NCBI RefSeq assembly: GCF_937863485.1
Contig: NZ_CALMFY010000185.1
Location: 1 to 64,000, forward strand
Source: an uncultured Nostoc sp.
GTDB lineage: Bacteria > Cyanobacteriota > Cyanobacteriia > Cyanobacteriales > Nostocaceae
Direction: 5' to 3'
Length of the DNA stretch: 64,000 nucleotides
The first letter of the stretch is position 1, and every line of letters starts with the position of its first letter. Both the position numbers and the translations under genes were made by a program. The notes beneath the pieces were generated by a model. That model was given only the letters and a program-made list of their open reading frames with translations. It did no database searches and was not told where the DNA came from. Of the stretch, positions 35,766-44,211 are shown piece after piece.

Positions 35766-36215
35766 ATGTCAATTTTGAAAAGAGTTCCTTGGGTATCCCT
35801 GGCGTTAGTACTGCTTAGTTACAGTACTTTGGGCTGGCTAATATCTGAAACACATGCTCCTCTGTTTGTGTGGCTGGTAACTGTAGTTGGTATCTTGCTT
35901 TTAATAGTAACGTTGACTGCTCCTTGGCCGAAAATGACATATTACTATAGTATTTTGCTTAAATCAAATACTAGGTCTTTCGGCATTGCCGTCTTAGCAG
36001 CTTTCTCGTTTTTTATTATGATTGCCTGGTTTGGGGTATTTCTTGATACCTTACTCATCATTTCAGCGACTATATTAGTCAGGATAGACTTTCAAAAAGC
36101 TGGTCTTAGGGAAGGGCTAGCCTTTTCAACTGCGTCTATCTTTTCATTGGGAGGTTTAACTTTGGGTGCGCTTACCTACAAGTTAATATATTCTCAAATT
36201 CCACTAACGTCATGA
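35766..36215 (+). CDS. Small hypothetical membrane protein
   Basis: 149 residues with four hydrophobic helices (about 10-28, 33-52, 72-100, 118-142) and few charged loops. No family recognised. ATG start after AACCC; no operon partners. Confidence 0.65.
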   Translation: MSILKRVPWVSLALVLLSYSTLGWLISETHAPLFVWLVTVVGILLLIVTLTAPWPKMTYYYSILLKSNTRSFGIAVLAAFSFFIMIAWFGVFLDTLLIISATILVRIDFQKAGLREGLAFSTASIFSLGGLTLGALTYKLIYSQIPLTS

Positions 36216-36308
36216 AGTATACCCAAAAAAGCTAGCGATGCATGTGGCAGGCTGTTTGGTGTCGCTTCAGAATCGATATTGCTTACCTAAAGAGTTCTTT
36301 TTGGCTGA

Positions 36309-36339
36309 GATTCCCAACTTCTTTAAGAAGTTAGGAATC
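36309..36339. terminator. Hairpin downstream of the MlaE-like gene
   Basis: GATTCCCAACTTCTT and AAGAAGTTAGGAATC form a 15-bp stem with one mismatch. It lies 22 bp past the minus-strand MlaE stop. It resembles a common cyanobacterial interspersed hairpin and may serve as terminator. Confidence 0.55.
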
Positions 36340-36360
36340 TTGTTCAATACTTGCTTGGGT

Positions 36361-37167
36361 TCAAAATGCAGGCTGTTCAAACAGCAGTAGAGAGAGGAAA
36401 AAATCCATGATAAAAATTGACACCCAACTAGTAACAACTGCTTTTGTTGCAGATTCTCCTACTTCTTTAGCTCCCCCTTTAGTAGTTAAACCCCAACTAC
36501 AGCCAATGATAGCAACCAGTACACCAAAAATAAAGCCTTTTAGTAAAATAATAAACAAATCTGATGGTTCTAAAAAATTTCTGACTGATTCTAAAAATGT
36601 TTCTGGAATAATTTTGTAAAACTGTGATGCAGCAAAAACTCCGCCAATGATGCCTGTAACTAAAGCTAAAATCGTCATCAAAGGCACCATTAAACTACAA
36701 GCAATTACCCTAGGAAGTACTAGATAATCAATTGGATCAGTTTTGAGCATATAAAGTGCATCAATTTGCTCTGTGACTTGCATTGCACCTATTTCTGCTG
36801 CAAAAGCAGAACCGACTTGTCCCGCCATAATACTAGCGGTCAAAATTGGAGCCAATTCTCTACAAAAAGCTAAGGCAAAAGCACCTCCCACAGCATCGAC
36901 AGCCCCAAATCGGAGTAATTCCCTCGTTATTTGAATAGTAAAAATCATTCCTGCAAAACAGCTGACAAGGAGAACTGGAGAGATAGAACCTGGCCCAGCA
37001 GTTACCATATGTTGCAGAATCTTGCGGTAGCACGTTTTTCCTTGGAGTAAATGTAGCCACACTTGACCGAAAAGCAGTACTGCCGCAAAACAGCGCATAA
37101 TCCCACATTGCTGAAAATTTGTTTTTAGTCGCAATTTTGTCGTCCTTAAAACTGACTTTTTTTGCAC
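36361..37167 (-). CDS. MlaE-like lipid ABC transporter permease
   Basis: 268 residues from a GTG. MlaE/permease family: five to six helices with the conserved EIGAMQVTEQIDALYMLKTDP cytoplasmic motif and FCRELAPILTASIMAGQVG. With an MlaF-type ATPase and an MCE protein it would move phospholipids or related lipids between membranes. Those partners are not here, but an MlaF-like gene and an MCE gene lie 25 kb away at 62524-64000. Confidence 0.88.
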   Translation of the reverse strand: MQKKSVLRTTKLRLKTNFQQCGIMRCFAAVLLFGQVWLHLLQGKTCYRKILQHMVTAGPGSISPVLLVSCFAGMIFTIQITRELLRFGAVDAVGGAFALAFCRELAPILTASIMAGQVGSAFAAEIGAMQVTEQIDALYMLKTDPIDYLVLPRVIACSLMVPLMTILALVTGIIGGVFAASQFYKIIPETFLESVRNFLEPSDLFIILLKGFIFGVLVAIIGCSWGLTTKGGAKEVGESATKAVVTSWVSIFIMDFFLSLLLFEQPAF

Positions 37168-37778
37168 ATATGTTACATCAATTCTCCAAAATCAGACTAC
37201 AGATACGAATGGTGGAAACCCAGCCAGATGTAATCTGACTTTCTCAATTACGTAGACGCTCAAAGTGCGGCTTCCCGTAGGATATTACGAATTGGTATTA
37301 GGTTATGGTACATGAACAGATGTACTGGATGTTTACCCTGAAAGTAGAGGAGGTGTTTGGGCATGGTTTAACTTATACCAATTCTCTATGAAGATGCATA
37401 GAATAAAACCTCATGGAATAGAGCTTCAAGTATAAAATCATAACTTGTTCAAGAGGAGATTAACTCTGAAGATATTTGGGAGCATCCCAATGCAAAAATT
37501 TACCAAAATCGTTACAAGTCATTGTGAATGAAGCGTACTTTTTCTCTACGAGACGCTCCGCGAACGGAGAACCCGCAGGGTAATTGCTCTCAAATTCAGC
37601 CGCAGTAACGATATTGAGTTCTCTAGCACTGATCAAAGCTGCTCACGCTGCTGTCTGATCCCATATCCTTAATGACGGTAACTATTAAAATTTAGATTCC
37701 GCCCACGAGAATAATTCCGCGGATGAGAATAATTACTACAATAAAATAGTCACGCACTTAATCTCTGGAGTTCTAGCA
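37168..37778. other. Gene-free gap with repeat fragments
   Basis: 611 bp. Contains an isolated family V end (TACCAATTCTCTATGAAGAT at 37376), its reverse-type end GAATTGGTATTA at about 37284, and a CTCTACGAGACGCTCCGCGA palindromic repeat at 37541-37572. No gene is supported; 37479-37532 encodes a short unidentified peptide. Confidence 0.5.
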
Positions 37779-38354
37779 GTGGGCTTATTTGATGATTTGA
37801 GTCGGTTTTTAGAAAACCGTTTAGAAGAATTCTTGCGTAACAATCCACATTTGGAGTTAGAGGCGCTGCTAGAACAGCTGCGTGAGCAAGAGGAAGACAC
37901 ATTAAAGCTGATTGCAGATTTACAATTACAAGAGAAGCGATCGCAAGAAGAAATTCTGTCCACCGCTCAAGAAATTCAGCGTTGGCATATCCGTGTTCAA
38001 AAAGCCAAAAACGCTGCCAGAGAGGATTTGGCAGCTGCGGCTCAAGAGCGAGAAGCAGCCCTATTGCGCGAAGGAAATCAGCGCTGGGGACATATGCAAG
38101 GGTTGAAAGAACGCATTAACCAATCTCAGGAACTACTGCAAAAAATTCAGCAGCGGCGACAGGAGGTGCAAGCTAAAGCAGCCGAAGCACAGACAGCCCA
38201 TGCTAAAGCGCAAACTCACCAGCGTTTGGAAACCAATGGCTGGTCAAATCAAACTAGCAGTTATTCTGGTGGGTTTGATGACTTAGAATATAAGTTTCGT
38301 CGCTGGGAAACTCAGGATGAGTTAGACCAAATCAAGCGGAATCTAGGGAAATAA
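37779..38354 (+). CDS. TIGR04376-type cyanobacterial coiled-coil protein
   Basis: 191 residues from a GTG, supported by CTGGAG eight bases upstream. MGLFDDLSRFLENRLEEFLR at the start, a long coiled coil (about 30-150, rich in Glu, Gln, Ala) and a C terminus with GGFDDLEYKFRRWETQDELD. The layout fits the cyanobacterial TIGR04376 family of unknown function. Soluble, perhaps membrane-associated. Followed by a hairpin terminator. Confidence 0.8.
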   Translation: MGLFDDLSRFLENRLEEFLRNNPHLELEALLEQLREQEEDTLKLIADLQLQEKRSQEEILSTAQEIQRWHIRVQKAKNAAREDLAAAAQEREAALLREGNQRWGHMQGLKERINQSQELLQKIQQRRQEVQAKAAEAQTAHAKAQTHQRLETNGWSNQTSSYSGGFDDLEYKFRRWETQDELDQIKRNLGK

Positions 38355-38372
38355 TCGCAAAGGCTAAACTGG

Positions 38373-38407
38373 AAAGGATGAAAACTAAATAATAAATTTC
38401 ATCCTTT
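38373..38407 (+). terminator. Hairpin terminator after the coiled-coil gene
   Basis: Perfect 11-bp stem AAAGGATGAAA / TTTCATCCTTT around a 13-base loop, 18 bp after the stop codon. The T-run is short, so strength is uncertain. Confidence 0.6.
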
Positions 38408-38774
38408 ATACTTCTGATTATATTTATTATAGCGGTGTCCTGTTGAGTGAAATACAAAAACGTTGCTGAAATGATTTGACAGCAAGTATTTTGGTGTTCT
38501 CATCCAATCGATAACTGCTATATCTGTATTATTAATAACAAGTTTTGCAAGTTATTTGCTATTAAAAATTTTACATGTTCACACTTAGCTCAATCATCAA
38601 GCAAGTTAAATCTGGAAATTGTATTTAATTTACTAATCAGGATTTTTTTTTCTGATAAGGTTTAGTAAAGCCAACTTTTACCTTTTCTGTGTACTACTAC
38701 TATCACATCGTAAAAACACCTAATTTTTTTGAGTAACTGCCAAGGAGGAGAGGATCTAGGAAATCTTGTCGTCA

Positions 38775-38887
38775 TACCAATTCTATGTAAGGTTGTGCTT
38801 TATTCACGTAGGGGCAATTTATTAATTGAGCCTACAGGGTGTTATTTTGTGTAAGTTTTATAGGCGCATTTTCATACATAATTGGTA
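38775..38887. mobile_element. MITE-like element, family V copy 2 (113 bp)
   Basis: TACCAATTCTATGTAAGG at the left and, reversed, TACCAATTATGTATGAAA at the right. Flanking trinucleotides are TCA and TGA, so no direct duplication is visible. The rest of the gap 38408-38994 contains no gene. Confidence 0.5.
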
Positions 38888-38994
38888 TGAGAAAAGAGGA
38901 AGTGCAATTAAAATCACTTTTCTACTCGCTATTTTGTGTTGTTGCCGCAGTATTTCCCAAATGTTTGCCATAAGAACTGAGGCATAAAAATAAT

Positions 38995-39555
38995 ATGTTT
39001 TTAGACATTTTAGCTAGCCTGCAACGGTTATTTGTGGGTTATATTCCAGCCGTTGTATTGGGTAGTTTCATCGGGTATTTAATCGGCATCAATAGCATGA
39101 TTTATCAGCTATTTAGGCTGATATTTCAGATACCACATAGTATCCCTCCTATAGCCTTGTTACCTCTTGCCTTAATAGCGCTTCCAGAGAAAGAATCAGC
39201 TGCTATTATAGTAGTTTTTCTGGGAACTCTCTGGACGATGATTATTAATACGGCAATAGGTATGCAACATTTTCATAGACAGAACAATAACTTTAGAGTA
39301 GCTATATTTCATATATTTCATGCCTTGAAAGTTAGCATTTGGGTAGCCTGGTTTATAGTTATTGCTACAGAAATGTTAACAGGCCCAAAAGGACTTGGTT
39401 TTACCCTCTGGGATGCTTATAAAGCTGGCAATGCCGATTACATAATCCAGGTGATCCTCTACATCGGTATCATTGGCTTTTTACTGGATCAGTTACTAGA
39501 TTTTGCAGCTTATATTCTTTCGCAAATGGTTTCAGATGGGAAAAAATCTTCCTAA
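38995..39555 (+). CDS. NrtB/SsuC-type ABC permease, shortened
   Basis: 186 residues with five hydrophobic segments, matching the nitrate/sulfonate/taurine permease family: LASLQRLFVGYIPAVVLGSF, PHSIPPIALLPLALIALP and TEMLTGPKGLGFTLWDAY. Family members are about 250-280 residues. Here the first helix is missing and about 25-30 residues seem deleted before ALKVSIWVAWF, where the EAA loop should contact the ATPase. It may be a decaying gene that is still open. No transporter partners are adjacent. Confidence 0.65.
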   Translation: MFLDILASLQRLFVGYIPAVVLGSFIGYLIGINSMIYQLFRLIFQIPHSIPPIALLPLALIALPEKESAAIIVVFLGTLWTMIINTAIGMQHFHRQNNNFRVAIFHIFHALKVSIWVAWFIVIATEMLTGPKGLGFTLWDAYKAGNADYIIQVILYIGIIGFLLDQLLDFAAYILSQMVSDGKKSS

Positions 39556-39699
39556 GTTTTATCTAGGCTTGTGGATTGTACCCTGCCAGCTAATAGTTTG
39601 TTTGCTTCACAGAACGTATTCCCAAAGAACGAGTTGCTACAACTTCAATATCAACGTTGTTTTGTCTTTAATATGTTGCTTTTTGTCGAAATCACTAAA

Positions 39700-40383
39700 T
39701 CATTGCGATTGCTCCCGCAGTGCATAACCTACACCACGGACTGTATGAATCAAACGCTTTTCATTCTTTTCTTCCAACTTAAGTCGCAAATAACGAATAT
39801 AAACCTCAATAATATTAGAATCACCCATGAAGTCATAACCCCAAACCTTCTCTAGAATTTGGTCTCTAGTAAACACCTGACGAGGATGTGAGAGGAGATA
39901 TTCTAATAAGTCAAACTCTTTTGCTGTTAACTCAATGCTTCGTTTCACCCGAAAAACTTCCCGGGTGCGGCGATTTAAGCTTAAATCTTCAAATTGCAAC
40001 AAATCCTCGTCTGTTTCTTGTGTGCGGCGGAGATGGGCGCGAATTCTAGCTAGTAGTTCTTCAATGCTGAAGGGCTTAACTACATAATCATCGGCTCCCG
40101 CATCTAAACCTGCGACGCGATCGCTCACTTCATCTTTTGCTGTCAACAAAATCACTGGTACTGTACTGCCTGTTGCTCGCAAACGGCGGCAAATTTCCAA
40201 ACCTGTCAGCCCTGGTAGCATCCAATCCAGAATCGCTAAATCTGGCGATGAGTCTCGCGCCAAGGTTAGACCAGCAATACCATCATGGGCTACACTTACC
40301 TGATATCCTTCGCTACAAAGTTCTAATTCTACAAATCGTGCCAGTTTGACTTCATCTTCCACCAAAAGGATATGTGCTGTCAT
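39700..40383 (-). CDS. OmpR-family response regulator
   Basis: 227 residues: receiver with phosphoacceptor Asp53 (AILDWMLPG) and Lys103 (VVKPFS), then a winged-helix OmpR/PhoB DNA-binding domain ending YIRYLRLKLEEK..IHTVRGVGYAL. The ATG overlaps the end of the preceding truncated kinase frame by 4 bp, and the full kinase lies just upstream, so the three form one operon. Target genes are unknown. Confidence 0.92.
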   Translation of the reverse strand: MTAHILLVEDEVKLARFVELELCSEGYQVSVAHDGIAGLTLARDSSPDLAILDWMLPGLTGLEICRRLRATGSTVPVILLTAKDEVSDRVAGLDAGADDYVVKPFSIEELLARIRAHLRRTQETDEDLLQFEDLSLNRRTREVFRVKRSIELTAKEFDLLEYLLSHPRQVFTRDQILEKVWGYDFMGDSNIIEVYIRYLRLKLEEKNEKRLIHTVRGVGYALREQSQ

Positions 40384-40832
40384 ATTTTTGCTCCTAAAGC
40401 AGGTAATGTGAGAATAAAAGTGCTACCACCTGGCTCTGAAAGGATGGCAACTTTGCCTCCCATACCTTCGGCTAGGTGTTTCACAATAGATAAACCTAAG
40501 CCTGCTTTGCCAGTCGCACGAGCGCGGGAAGGGTCAACTTGATACAAGGGTTCAAAAATGCGGAACTGCTGCGACAAGGGAATGCCATCACCTTTGCCGC
40601 TAACTTGAATGATTGCCTGCAAGGTAACTAGATCACCCACATCTGAGTATTTAACTGCATTACTAATTAAATGGCTTAATACCTGTATGAGTTGATTCCA
40701 CTCTGCCTTTATTCTCACAGGAAACGGAACAACTTCCAAATTGATTGCCCAATGCTTAAATTGATCTGTCATCTGCACTATGTCTGCAACCAAATCATTT
40801 AATACTGCAAGACCTAAGAATTTCTTTACCAA
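40380..40832 (-). pseudogene. Truncated duplicate of a histidine kinase ATPase domain
   Basis: 150 codons from a TTG that follows the full kinase stop by one base (stop at 40834). It matches the C-terminal third of the adjacent kinase (LNDLVADIVQMTD, LIQVLSHLISNAVKYSD, RIFEPLYQVDPSRARATGKAGLGLSIVK). There is no HisKA histidine, and the G1 box reads VSGKGDGIP where the intact copy has VCDKGYGIP, losing the ATP-binding aspartate. Either the remnant of a tandem kinase duplication or an inactive ATPase-like partner domain. The frame is still open and coupled to the regulator gene. Confidence 0.75.
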
Positions 40833-40833
40833 G

Positions 40834-42267
40834 TCAGATGGAACTGTTATATGTAGGTAAACTGATTGTAAACATACTCCCTTCCCCTAACTTTGATTGC
40901 ACACTTACACTACCCCCCATACCTTCTATAAGTGTCTTGACAATAGATAAACCCAAACCACAACCCCCAGTAGTATGAGAGCGGGATTCATCTACGCGGT
41001 AAAATCTCTCAAATATCCGTGCTTGCTGTTGCAAAGGAATCCCATAACCTTTGTCACAAACTTGAATAATCGCCTTGTCTTGAAGTTGATTCAATTTTAA
41101 AATTATCGGTGGATCAGCTTCAGAATACTTAACAGCATTATCAATCAAATTTAATAATACTTGTTTCAGGCGACTGTAGTCTGCTTTTATCTCAATTGGA
41201 TAAACTTTTGACTCAATTGTAATTATGCGATCGCTATAACTTTCTGCCATCATGACAACTTCTTCAACCAAGTCATTCAGCACATAAGATTTCATTTGAA
41301 AATATAAGTAACCGCTATCTGCTCGTGCTAAATCAAGTAAATCTTGTAGTAGACGGATAGTGCGATCAGCTTCCGATGCAGCAGTTTCTAAAGCTTCTTG
41401 TTGGGTTTGGGTTAAGTTATTCTGCCTTCGCAAGACGCTTTGCAAATAACCACGTACAATTGTCAAGGGTGTACGTAATTCGTGAGAAACGTTACTCACA
41501 AATTCTCGCTCTTGCTCCCATGATTGCGAAAGACGCGATAACAGCATAGTTAAAGTTTGAGCTAATTCTTTAACTTCACTGGGTGCATTATCAAGATATA
41601 GCTGCGCTTGTCCTAAATCTTCAGCGGAAATTACAGAAGCCATTTGATTTAGCTGGCGCAGAGGTTGCAGAGAACGTTTAATATAAAATGCGATCGCAGC
41701 AGTTAAAACAATAATTGCCAAAACACTAGTAATACCTAAACTCTGCACCATTACTACAAACATTCTCTGTTCGCGGGTAATATCCTTGACTACAAATAAC
41801 TCACCGAGCAACTTACCCTGCACTTGCACAGAACTACCGCAGAAAACAAAGTAGCTTTGGTTTACTTTGTAAACTTGTGGTTTAATCGGCATCTTAGTCA
41901 GAGACATTAACTCAGCTACCGTAGTATCAGATAACAAATCTAAAGTGGCAGATTTTACTAAAATTTTATTATCAGGACTTTTTAGCCATAATAATGTGTT
42001 GGTATTTGCCAAATTATTAATAGCCTTTTGCAATCCAGTTTCAGGTTGCATCATTTCACTATAAATTTGCACATCTTGTGGCAAGCGCTTGGCGATTTGC
42101 TCTATATTATACTTATGACTATCAACTAAAATTTGCTGCATTTTCCAACTAGTCCATGTCGCGAAGCTACCTAATACCAAAGCTGAAAATGCTGCAATAC
42201 CAACCGTGAGGCGTGACTGTAAGGAAAATGGGTCTATATTTATCCAACCTTTTATGATTTGCTTCAC
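40834..42267 (-). CDS. Membrane sensor histidine kinase
   Basis: 477 residues: TM1 (about 20-40), periplasmic sensor (about 45-165), TM2 (about 172-196), HAMP, HisKA with His262 (NVSHELRTPLTIV), and an intact ATPase domain (NLIDNAVKYSE, VCDKGYGIP, GCGLGLSIVK). It senses an unknown envelope signal and should phosphorylate the OmpR-type regulator encoded downstream. First gene of the operon. Confidence 0.9.
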   Translation of the reverse strand: MKQIIKGWINIDPFSLQSRLTVGIAAFSALVLGSFATWTSWKMQQILVDSHKYNIEQIAKRLPQDVQIYSEMMQPETGLQKAINNLANTNTLLWLKSPDNKILVKSATLDLLSDTTVAELMSLTKMPIKPQVYKVNQSYFVFCGSSVQVQGKLLGELFVVKDITREQRMFVVMVQSLGITSVLAIIVLTAAIAFYIKRSLQPLRQLNQMASVISAEDLGQAQLYLDNAPSEVKELAQTLTMLLSRLSQSWEQEREFVSNVSHELRTPLTIVRGYLQSVLRRQNNLTQTQQEALETAASEADRTIRLLQDLLDLARADSGYLYFQMKSYVLNDLVEEVVMMAESYSDRIITIESKVYPIEIKADYSRLKQVLLNLIDNAVKYSEADPPIILKLNQLQDKAIIQVCDKGYGIPLQQQARIFERFYRVDESRSHTTGGCGLGLSIVKTLIEGMGGSVSVQSKLGEGSMFTISLPTYNSSI

Positions 42268-42689
42268 TGTTCTGGTTGCTTTTTAGGTGTTTAAGAAGGC
42301 TTGATCAATAAAATCAGACTGCTAAATGTAAGGTTACTTTCAACCGCTACATCTTTAGTTATAGCTGATTTTAACTTACCTCTGTTGTATACCTACAGTG
42401 AAAAAGGCAGCGATTCCAAGAATATTGCTAAATATTTTTATTTCATCGTACTCTCAATTATATAAATCTTTCTTTAATAATATAAATGCATTTACTAGTA
42501 ATTAAATTAATTTCTGCTGAGAATTACCTGAAAATTTATAATCCTATCTGTCTTAACTTTATACTCTTGTTTGAATGCAGGGCTGAAAGTTAATCTTGCT
42601 CTTTAATAGAGATAGTATATTTTCAAGAATAATCGCAGTCCTTAATTTATTTGTCTGTTTTAATTCAATATCCTTGGTGTTAGTGATAT

Positions 42690-42884
42690 TTGTCCCTGGA
42701 AGATTTTCCCAACCCACGCCAGTCGCTCATGGGAAACCACTCCATTAGGGAGATTCCCACCGTTGAAGGAATGCCACAAACTAGTTTCCATTTCGCCAAT
42801 TTGATTCATGGCATCCCCAATCTAAAAGAAATGCTCAAAGAACTTACTAGCTATGTCTTCGTAAACAGGATTAGTCTTTGCTAA
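42690..42884 (+). other. Unassigned short open frame in a long gap
   Basis: 64 codons from TTG (SLEDFPNPRQSLMGNHSIRE...). Composition is protein-like, but no family is recognised and there is no ribosome site; it may be a gene fragment. The rest of the gap 42268-42988 is AT-rich with nothing else supported. Confidence 0.25.
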
Positions 42885-42988
42885 TTCTAGAGCGATGCTT
42901 AAATATAGTATATTTCTACTTCAATATTCATATAAATAAGTGAGTGATTGAGTGATGTTTTAAAAATATCAAGATTAATTAAACAATC

Positions 42989-43756
42989 CTATTTTAGGGT
43001 AAAAACTAAACCGTAACCATCCCAAAATATCTTACCTAGACTATAAAATAAATACGGTATACCTCCACAAGGTAAAACTTGAGATTTATTTAACATATAG
43101 CCTTCTGTTTCAGCGTAAGTTGTGATTTCTTTTTCAGAAGGATTTCTAAACCAGATAAATTCAGATTCTAATAGACTTTGAATTCTCAGAACAAGATTAG
43201 TCAAATTATTGGGATTATGATGGATAATAATCAGTTTTCCATCTGGTTTTAAAAGGTTTTTTAGAGATTTAAGCGCTTTGGGTATATTTTTAAAATAACA
43301 TACGACTCCGTTCATGATAATGATATCAAATTGGTTTTCTCCGAGTTTCGATTTACAATCATCATTCTCCAAATCTATTTGAATCCATTCATATTTACCC
43401 TTTAAATGTAGTGATCTCTTTCGAGATATATCAATCATTTCTTCAGTTATATCAACACCTACACCATCTACACTATAAATATTTTCCAAAGCTTCTACAA
43501 TATCTATTAGATACAGACCGTTACCACATCCAGCATCTAATATTTTGAGATTAAAATTTTTTTGTTGTGTTTTTTGATAAAATTCGTGGATAGTATTTAA
43601 TAACCACTGTCTTTTAATTTTATAGTGAGAAGTTAAATTTTCATTGTCCCATTTATCTGAGTAATAAGCAAAACTTTGACGGATTTTTTCTTCGTAATCT
43701 GTATCGGCAATCTGGGATTTAGAGTTATATTTGTCTTGAGGTGATGGTGATGTCAT
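42989..43756 (-). CDS. Class I SAM-dependent methyltransferase
   Basis: 255 residues, Rossmann-like methyltransferase. The SAM motif is LKILDAGCGNGLYLIDI (about 76-92), with post-I acidic residue in VDGVGVDIT and motif IV-like FDIIIMNGVVCYF. Substrate unknown. AT-rich gene, alone, with long flanking gaps; its base composition differs from the neighbours and suggests transfer. Confidence 0.85.
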   Translation of the reverse strand: MTSPSPQDKYNSKSQIADTDYEEKIRQSFAYYSDKWDNENLTSHYKIKRQWLLNTIHEFYQKTQQKNFNLKILDAGCGNGLYLIDIVEALENIYSVDGVGVDITEEMIDISRKRSLHLKGKYEWIQIDLENDDCKSKLGENQFDIIIMNGVVCYFKNIPKALKSLKNLLKPDGKLIIIHHNPNNLTNLVLRIQSLLESEFIWFRNPSEKEITTYAETEGYMLNKSQVLPCGGIPYLFYSLGKIFWDGYGLVFTLK

Positions 43757-43862
43757 AACCTGTAACGTTTATGTGATAAAAATTGTGCAAGTGTTAAAAG
43801 GGTGTTCAACCAGTTTCTAGATCAGTCTATTACATTCGTCTGGTTGAAAATGGTGTAAGATA

Positions 43863-44153
43863 TTAGGACTTACGCAAATAATGTTCTTCTTTAAACAGTT
43901 GTATCAGACTTACATCTATGTAGTCAAGAAAATAGATGGATGATAATGCAATTACCAAAATGTTTAGCGCATTCACAGCTTCTTGCTTGCGAAAAAGTAC
44001 TTCATATTTAACTGTTTCCCAACTTTCAGAAACTTTTTCTCTGATTTGATCAGAAAACTTTTGGGTATACATAAAAATGTTTTTACAAATTTCCAAGACC
44101 TCAGCAAAAACTTTCTCTTTTTTAGTAAATTTAGGGTGGGCAGGGATGCCCAC
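43863..44153 (-). CDS. Hypothetical small protein
   Basis: 96 codons; the first residues (MGIPAHP) are encoded by a GGGTGGGCAGGGATGCCCAC palindromic repeat, so the true start may be internal. The remainder is helical, ending in a hydrophobic stretch (LNILVIALSSIYFLDY). No family recognised; could be a gene fragment. Confidence 0.4.
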   Translation of the reverse strand: MGIPAHPKFTKKEKVFAEVLEICKNIFMYTQKFSDQIREKVSESWETVKYEVLFRKQEAVNALNILVIALSSIYFLDYIDVSLIQLFKEEHYLRKS

Positions 44154-44211
44154 CCCACAAGATTTTTACTAATCTTGTATCTTGCAGCTTAAGCCACGCT
44201 TTGCACTTTAC

